64,000 bases of DNA from Clostridium bowmanii (GTDB lineage Bacteria > Bacillota > Clostridia > Clostridiales > Clostridiaceae), in contig NZ_JAHLDL010000015.1 in assembly GCF_018861315.1 (NCBI RefSeq), positions 1 to 64,000 on the forward strand. The letters are read 5' to 3'. Of the stretch, positions 61,483 through 64,000 are shown piece by piece. The translations under genes were made by a program, and so were the position numbers. Numbering within the stretch: position 1 is the first letter of the stretch; the number at the start of each line of letters is the position of its first letter. The notes under the pieces are model-generated. The model had not been told where the DNA came from, made no database searches, and worked only from the letters and a program-made list of their open reading frames with translations.

Positions 61483-62388
61483 ATGCAATATATAATAGGT
61501 GTGGATGGTGGAGGAACCAAGACAGAATCTATAGCTTATGATTTAGATGGCAGTGAAATTGCAAGAGGTTATGCTGGCCTTGGCAATATACTTATAGATA
61601 AAGATGTAGCTCTTAAAAATATAGAACTATCCATATTAGAATGTACAGAAAAATTAAGATTAGATGATTGTGTATACTTATGTTTAGGACTAGCTGGATG
61701 CGAGGCTGGAGATAATAAAACAATAATTCAGCACTATTTAAAAGGAAGATTTAATTGCCCTATAAAAGTTATTAATGATGGTGAGATCGCATTAAGTGCG
61801 TTGCTTAAAGGGAATGATGGCATAATGACTATCGCTGGTACTGGTTCTATTACAATTGGGGAATACAATGGTAATGAAGTAAGAGTTGGGGGTTGGGGGC
61901 ATTTAATAGGAGACCAAGGTAGTGGATACTTTATAGTCATGGAAGCAATTAGGGAGATTTTCTTAGAAAATGATTTAGGACTTCCAGATAGTACTCTAAC
62001 TAAAGAAATTTTTAAGACAACAAATTGTGATAATAGAAAACAGTTATTACAATTTGTTTATAATTCAAATAAGGGTGAGATTGCAGCCTTAGTTCCTGTA
62101 ATATTAAAAATGTGTGAAAATGGAGATAGTACTTGTATTCAGATATTAAAAGATGCAGGTGTGGATTTAGCTAAAAATACTATTAGGGCAATTAAATTAC
62201 TAGGGGTCAAAGGCACAATCAAAGTTGCAATAAAAGGAAGCATAATAACCAAGATTAAAATTGTAAAAGATGAATTTAACAATGAATTTGTTAGAAATGC
62301 TATTAAAATAAAGCTCTATGATGAAGATATTTCATCAGCAAAAGGAGCATATTATCAAGGAATTAGAAAAATTAAAAAAGAAAAATAG
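61483..62388 (+). CDS. murK: BadF/BadG-type amino-sugar kinase (MurK-like)
   Basis: The 301-residue ASKHA-fold kinase begins with the phosphate motif GVDGGGTKTE, followed by LAGCEAG, INDGEIAL, the adenosine region MTIAGTGSITIG and GWGHLIGDQGSGYF. It resembles N-acetylglucosamine kinases and the clostridial MurK, which phosphorylates both MurNAc and GlcNAc at O6. In this locus it would prepare MurNAc for MurQ. GAGGTGAGG precedes ATG 61483. It closes the recycling operon. Confidence 0.88.
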   Translation: MQYIIGVDGGGTKTESIAYDLDGSEIARGYAGLGNILIDKDVALKNIELSILECTEKLRLDDCVYLCLGLAGCEAGDNKTIIQHYLKGRFNCPIKVINDGEIALSALLKGNDGIMTIAGTGSITIGEYNGNEVRVGGWGHLIGDQGSGYFIVMEAIREIFLENDLGLPDSTLTKEIFKTTNCDNRKQLLQFVYNSNKGEIAALVPVILKMCENGDSTCIQILKDAGVDLAKNTIRAIKLLGVKGTIKVAIKGSIITKIKIVKDEFNNEFVRNAIKIKLYDEDISSAKGAYYQGIRKIKKEK

Positions 62389-62451
62389 AATGAAATATTG
62401 CTTTAATATTTTTTTGATGATAAAATAATAATTGTGAGTAAAATAAAAATC

Positions 62452-62640
62452 GAATATTAGCTTTAGGTGCCCTGAAACAAGGGTTAAAAGGGAAAGTGGT
62501 TAAAACCCACTGCAGCCCACCGCTACTGTATTAGAGGATGAAATCCAAAAAACCATTGGGAAACTGAGAAGGTTGGAGAGTAAGATGATGCTAAAGCCAG
62601 TAAACCTGCCTAATGCGTGAAATTTAGTCTTCGGAGGGAG
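62452..62640 (+). ncRNA. Cobalamin riboswitch
   Basis: The leader has the hallmarks of a B12 aptamer: TAGGTGCC at 62464-62471, GGGAAAGTGG near 62490 with the complementary CCCACTGCAGCCCACCGCTACTGT, and the B12 box AAGCCAGTAAACCTGCC at 62594-62610, followed by CTTCGG. An intrinsic terminator follows at 62708-62731. Binding of adenosyl- or methylcobalamin would stop transcription of the importer genes after it. Confidence 0.9.
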
Positions 62641-62707
62641 GATGAAAATACGTAACTTAACAATAATATTGGGTCGTCCAATAGTTAGAAAAGTTAATTG
62701 CATTATT

Positions 62708-62731
62708 CCACATCCTTGGGTGTGGTTTTTT
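62708..62731 (+). terminator. Riboswitch-controlled terminator
   Basis: CCACA-T-CC pairs with GG-G-TGTGG, followed by TTTTTT. It is the expression platform of the cobalamin riboswitch. Confidence 0.75.
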
Positions 62732-62796
62732 ATTTGTTGCTTTTGTACAGGAAAATTTATCATTCAAATTAGGAAGCTAGGTGAAAAAATTGATTT

Positions 62797-63747
62797 ATGA
62801 AATATAAAATGATTAATATAATGCTTTTGATTTGTATTATTGGACTTGCTATATTTGCGGTTGGAGTGGGTAAAATTAATTTGATTAATATAGATCCAAA
62901 GACGGCACATACTATTTTTTATAACATCCGACTACCACGTGTTTTAGTGGCAATATTTGTAGGTAGTGCACTAGCAACAAGTGGTGTTATTTTACAGGGA
63001 TTATTGCAAAATCCGCTTGCAGATGCTTACACTTTGGGCATTGCCTCTGGTGGTGCGTTTGGAGCTTGCCTTGCAATTTATGTGAATCTTACACTGGGGA
63101 TAAATATGCCCATACAAATTTTTGCGATATTATTTAGTTTTCTTGTCATTGGTATTGTCCTATGGCTATCCAAGGTCAAAGGAGAATTAGAATCCACAAA
63201 TGTTATTATAGCCGGAATTATTGTAGGCAGTATTTTTTCAGCAGGACTAAGTCTTCTAAAAAGTTTGGCGGATGAAGATGTAGCCAGTATGGTGTATTGG
63301 CTCATGGGGAATTTGTCATCTAAGCCACTTAATAAAGTAGTGGTTTTGGGAGTAGTAATGTTGATCTGTTTTGTAATTGCATATGGTTACATGGGGCAGC
63401 TTAACATTATCACACTAGGCAGACGAGAAGCAAATTCAGTTGGTATTTCTTATGATTTTTTATATCGCTTATTGATGATAATAGCTGTGACTTTGACAGC
63501 ATTTTCAGTTTCACTATGTGGCATTATAGGATTTGTTGGACTTATAGTCCCTCATTTGTGTCGTATTTTTATCGGAGCAGACAACCGAAAAGTACTGCCA
63601 ATGAGCGCACTTTTGGGGGCATTATTTCTATTGCTTGCAGATACGTTAACGCGAACAGTTCTTCAACATGAAATTCCTGTAGGAGTACTTACCACAATGG
63701 TAGGTGGACCATTTTTTATTTATATTTTCATTGCTAAAAAGAGGTGA
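62797..63747 (+). CDS. FecCD/BtuC-family ABC permease (cobalamin import)
   Basis: The 316-residue permease has about nine helices and the FecCD motifs [44 protein letters not shown]-type opening, [19 protein letters not shown] and [12 protein letters not shown]. The riboswitch points to cobalamin or a corrinoid as substrate rather than iron-siderophore. ATG 62797 has AGGTGA some twelve bases upstream. No binding-protein gene precedes it; it may lie past the window end. Confidence 0.9.
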   Translation: MKYKMINIMLLICIIGLAIFAVGVGKINLINIDPKTAHTIFYNIRLPRVLVAIFVGSALATSGVILQGLLQNPLADAYTLGIASGGAFGACLAIYVNLTLGINMPIQIFAILFSFLVIGIVLWLSKVKGELESTNVIIAGIIVGSIFSAGLSLLKSLADEDVASMVYWLMGNLSSKPLNKVVVLGVVMLICFVIAYGYMGQLNIITLGRREANSVGISYDFLYRLLMIIAVTLTAFSVSLCGIIGFVGLIVPHLCRIFIGADNRKVLPMSALLGALFLLLADTLTRTVLQHEIPVGVLTTMVGGPFFIYIFIAKKR

Positions 63748-63751
63748 TTTT

Positions 63752-64000
63752 TTGTTAAAGCTTAAGGACATAAATTTGAGTTATGGTAAACGCATAATCC
63801 TAAAAGATATTAATGCCCAATTTATTCCTGGAGTGCTCTATGGAATTGTTGGACCAAATGGTGCTGGAAAATCTACTCTCTTAAATGTAGTTGCAAGAGA
63901 TCTAAAAATGGATTCAGGGGAGATTTATCTTAGTGGACAGCCTGTTTATAAGTATTCTAACAAGGAAATGGCCAGGAAACTTTCGTATATGCGGCAAAAT
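63752..64000 (+). CDS. ABC transporter ATP-binding protein (BtuD/FecE-like), 5-prime part
   Basis: TTG 63752 after GAGGTGA begins [20 protein letters not shown], with Walker [13 protein letters not shown] near residue 35 and the Q-loop region KLSYMRQN at the window end. The gene is cut by the window boundary after 83 codons. It should power the permease just upstream. Confidence 0.88.
   Translation, partial: MLKLKDINLSYGKRIILKDINAQFIPGVLYGIVGPNGAGKSTLLNVVARDLKMDSGEIYLSGQPVYKYSNKEMARKLSYMRQN

Noticed and set aside
62642-62800. 52-codon frame between riboswitch and permease as a confident gene
   Set aside because: Its start overlaps the 3-prime end of the aptamer and the terminator lies inside it, so coding is doubtful; retained only as an observation.
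1-64000. CRISPR arrays, tRNA or rRNA genes, plasmid or phage modules
   Set aside because: I saw no regularly spaced direct repeats, no cloverleaf-like or ribosomal sequence, and no phage structural or replication genes.

Overview
The window looks like chromosomal DNA of a low-GC, spore-forming, anaerobic Firmicute, most likely Clostridium sensu stricto. The basis is strong AT bias, frequent GGAGG ribosome sites, TTG and GTG starts, a gerA-type germination operon, a Spo0E-like peptide, a glutamate decarboxylase remnant and cell-wall recycling genes typical of clostridia. Species cannot be resolved from sequence alone. I saw no tRNA, rRNA, CRISPR array or intact mobile element.

Layout: 0-7.8 kb is an eroded stretch: a metallo-beta-lactamase-fold fragment starting inside an IS200/IS605-like hairpin, a sugar ABC transporter whose binding protein has an amber stop, a metallophosphoesterase plus the ruins of a second copy split by a chemoreceptor fragment, an AEC carrier and a CorA-type channel. 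7.8-15.9 kb is a metal (probably zinc) uptake locus: CobW GTPase, a GTPase-permease fusion, a TIGR03943 protein and ZnuABC. Both promoters carry the same 7-1-7 palindrome, and the locus is bracketed by a 46-bp inverted repeat and a Tn3-type transposase remnant. 15.9-35.4 kb holds housekeeping and accessory genes: MORN protein, YqeY, a thiosulfate/sulfur-uptake operon, spermidine synthase, cold-shock protein, aspartate 4-decarboxylase, GreA, MATE pump, tocopherol-cyclase-like protein, an ECF sigma/anti-sigma operon, Old-Yellow-Enzyme reductase and a CheY/CheX-like pair. 35.4-46.9 kb contains a zinc-ribbon membrane protein, an ABC-class ATPase, broken gadB, the gerA operon and a graveyard of mobile-element and gene remnants. 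46.9-49.6 kb is a GNAT/MATE pair.

49.9-62.4 kb is a long co-directional peptidoglycan-recycling locus: RpiR-type regulator, MurQ etherase, sugar ABC transporter, two GNAT proteins, PIG-L deacetylase, NamZ-type muramidase, NagZ glucosaminidase, AnmK and a MurK-like kinase. Together these can import amino-sugar muropeptide fragments, hydrolyse and phosphorylate them, and convert MurNAc-6P to GlcNAc-6P. After it comes a cobalamin riboswitch with a terminator that controls a FecCD/BtuC-type importer continuing beyond the window end.

The most notable items are the GTPase-permease fusion in the metal locus, the shared operators, the expanded muropeptide operon with acetyltransferases and a motif-variant deacetylase, the CheY plus two-part CheX-like protein, and an unusually high density of decayed genes.
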